Assembly: GCA_021323495.1 (NCBI GenBank)
Contig: JAJQJO010000245.1
Coordinates: forward strand, 1-6,137
From: Cellvibrio sp.
GTDB lineage: Bacteria; Pseudomonadota; Gammaproteobacteria; Pseudomonadales; Cellvibrionaceae
Direction: 5' to 3'
Length of the DNA stretch: 6,137 nt
Shown: one piece after another, positions 5,894-6,137 of the stretch
Layout of the letters: the number at the start of each line of letters is the position of its first letter
Numbering within the stretch: the first letter of the stretch is position 1
Translations under genes and position numbers: made by a program
The notes under the pieces: generated by a model
What the model saw: only the letters and a program-made list of their open reading frames with translations
What the model was told of the DNA's origin: nothing
The model's database searches: none

Positions 5894-5926
5894 TTTACAC
5901 TCGGGATTGTGCGTCCTGAGTGTAAA
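5894..5926. terminator. long hairpin after the NTF2-like gene, possible terminator
   Basis: TTTACACTCGGGA (5894-5906) pairs with TCCTGAGTGTAAA (5914-5926) over 13 positions with one G-U pair and a 7-base loop. It starts 14 bases after the NTF2-like stop. No T run follows on either strand, so it is not a canonical rho-independent terminator. It may instead protect the 3' end of the mRNA or end transcription weakly for both convergent genes. Confidence 0.5.
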
Positions 5927-5931
5927 AATCA

Positions 5932-6054
5932 ATGAACTTATCGCTGAAAGTGTTCGGCACGGCGCGCATTGCCGAGGCTACTTTTAATGGGAATCCTGTT
6001 CTATTCCAATGGCCTGAATGGAAAGGTGGTGTTCAGGCGGGGATAACTAGTTAA
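5932..6054 (+). CDS. doubtful 40-codon ORF
   Basis: ATG at 5932 opens 40 sense codons to TAA at 6052-6054, beginning MNLSLKVFGTAR and containing LFQWPEWKGG. No ribosome site is well placed: GAG at 5918-5920 is 11 bases away and lies in the stem of the preceding hairpin. It overlaps the end of panB by 8 bases in convergent orientation. I know no family like it. The composition looks protein-like, but a chance ORF of this size is quite ordinary. Confidence 0.15.
   Translation: MNLSLKVFGTARIAEATFNGNPVLFQWPEWKGGVQAGITS
6012..6038 (-). terminator. hairpin just after the panB stop, possible terminator
   Basis: GCCTGAA (6012-6018) and TTCAGGC (6032-6038) form a perfect 7-bp stem with a 13-base loop, starting 8 bases beyond the panB stop on the minus strand. 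No T run follows, so termination here is only a suggestion. Confidence 0.3.
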
Positions 6055-6137
6055 AAATATTATCGTCGCCGGGGAAAATTCCCGCTTTGACATCGGCGAC
6101 ATATTTTTGCATAGCGCCGGGTATATCGTTGGCAGAT
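6047..6137 (-). CDS. panB: 3-methyl-2-oxobutanoate hydroxymethyltransferase, C-terminal end (partial)
   Basis: The gene enters from the right edge and only its last 29 codons and TAG stop are in view. PanB (ketopantoate hydroxymethyltransferase) adds a hydroxymethyl group from 5,10-methylenetetrahydrofolate to 2-oxoisovalerate, the first committed step to pantothenate and coenzyme A in the cytoplasm. The visible tail, including DIPGAMQKYVADVKAG and IFPGDDNIFN, aligns without gaps with the recalled last 29 residues of E. coli PanB (DIRAAVRQYMAEVESG, VYPGEEHSFH). I count 10 identities, among them the Y-A-V-G-PG-F pattern, and both end at the same place. The active site lies outside the window. 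panC, often directly downstream of panB, is not there. The short length leaves some doubt. Confidence 0.75.
   Translation of the reverse strand, partial: SANDIPGAMQKYVADVKAGIFPGDDNIFN

Overview
The window looks like chromosomal DNA from a gammaproteobacterium of intermediate G+C content. The AhpF protein is collinear with the Escherichia coli protein, with the same 521-residue length. The visible 29-residue tail of PanB aligns without gaps to the end of the E. coli protein. Codon use and gene style would suit a free-living Cellvibrio-like or related gammaproteobacterium, but that genus-level guess is from impression only. No mobile element, tRNA, rRNA, CRISPR array or phage gene is visible.

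Layout. Bases 1-79 hold a possible last few codons of an upstream gene and a strong hairpin terminator. ahpF (92-1657, +) follows with a well-placed ribosome binding site. A bidirectional terminator separates it from a convergent PLP-dependent aminotransferase of the HisC/CobD type (1787-2998, -). A spacer of about 340 bases then leads to two more minus-strand genes: a small RBBP9/YdeN-type serine hydrolase (3342-3944) and a LysE/RhtB-type amino acid exporter (4049-4663). A short divergent control region separates the exporter from a plus-strand gene for a 111-residue helical protein of unknown function (4770-5105). About 310 bases without a convincing gene follow, containing a textbook rho-independent terminator (5347-5376) that ends only 41 bases before an exported NTF2-like/DUF4440-type protein (5418-5879, +). 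The window closes with two hairpins, a doubtful 40-codon ORF, and the 3' end of panB on the minus strand (6047-6137).

Function. AhpF is the NADH-dependent reductase that recharges the peroxiredoxin AhpC, so the left edge belongs to peroxide defence. ahpC itself is not in view. The remaining genes look like independently transcribed housekeeping or accessory units, and I see no pathway that joins them. The minus-strand set (exporter, hydrolase, aminotransferase) is separated by gaps of about 100 and 340 bases, with promoter-like sequences in each, so it is probably not one operon.

I found no clear new system. The observations most worth a second look are the terminator-bearing leader or possible small RNA at 5106-5417, the uncharacterised 111-residue protein, the aminotransferase subgroup, and panB lacking panC directly downstream.
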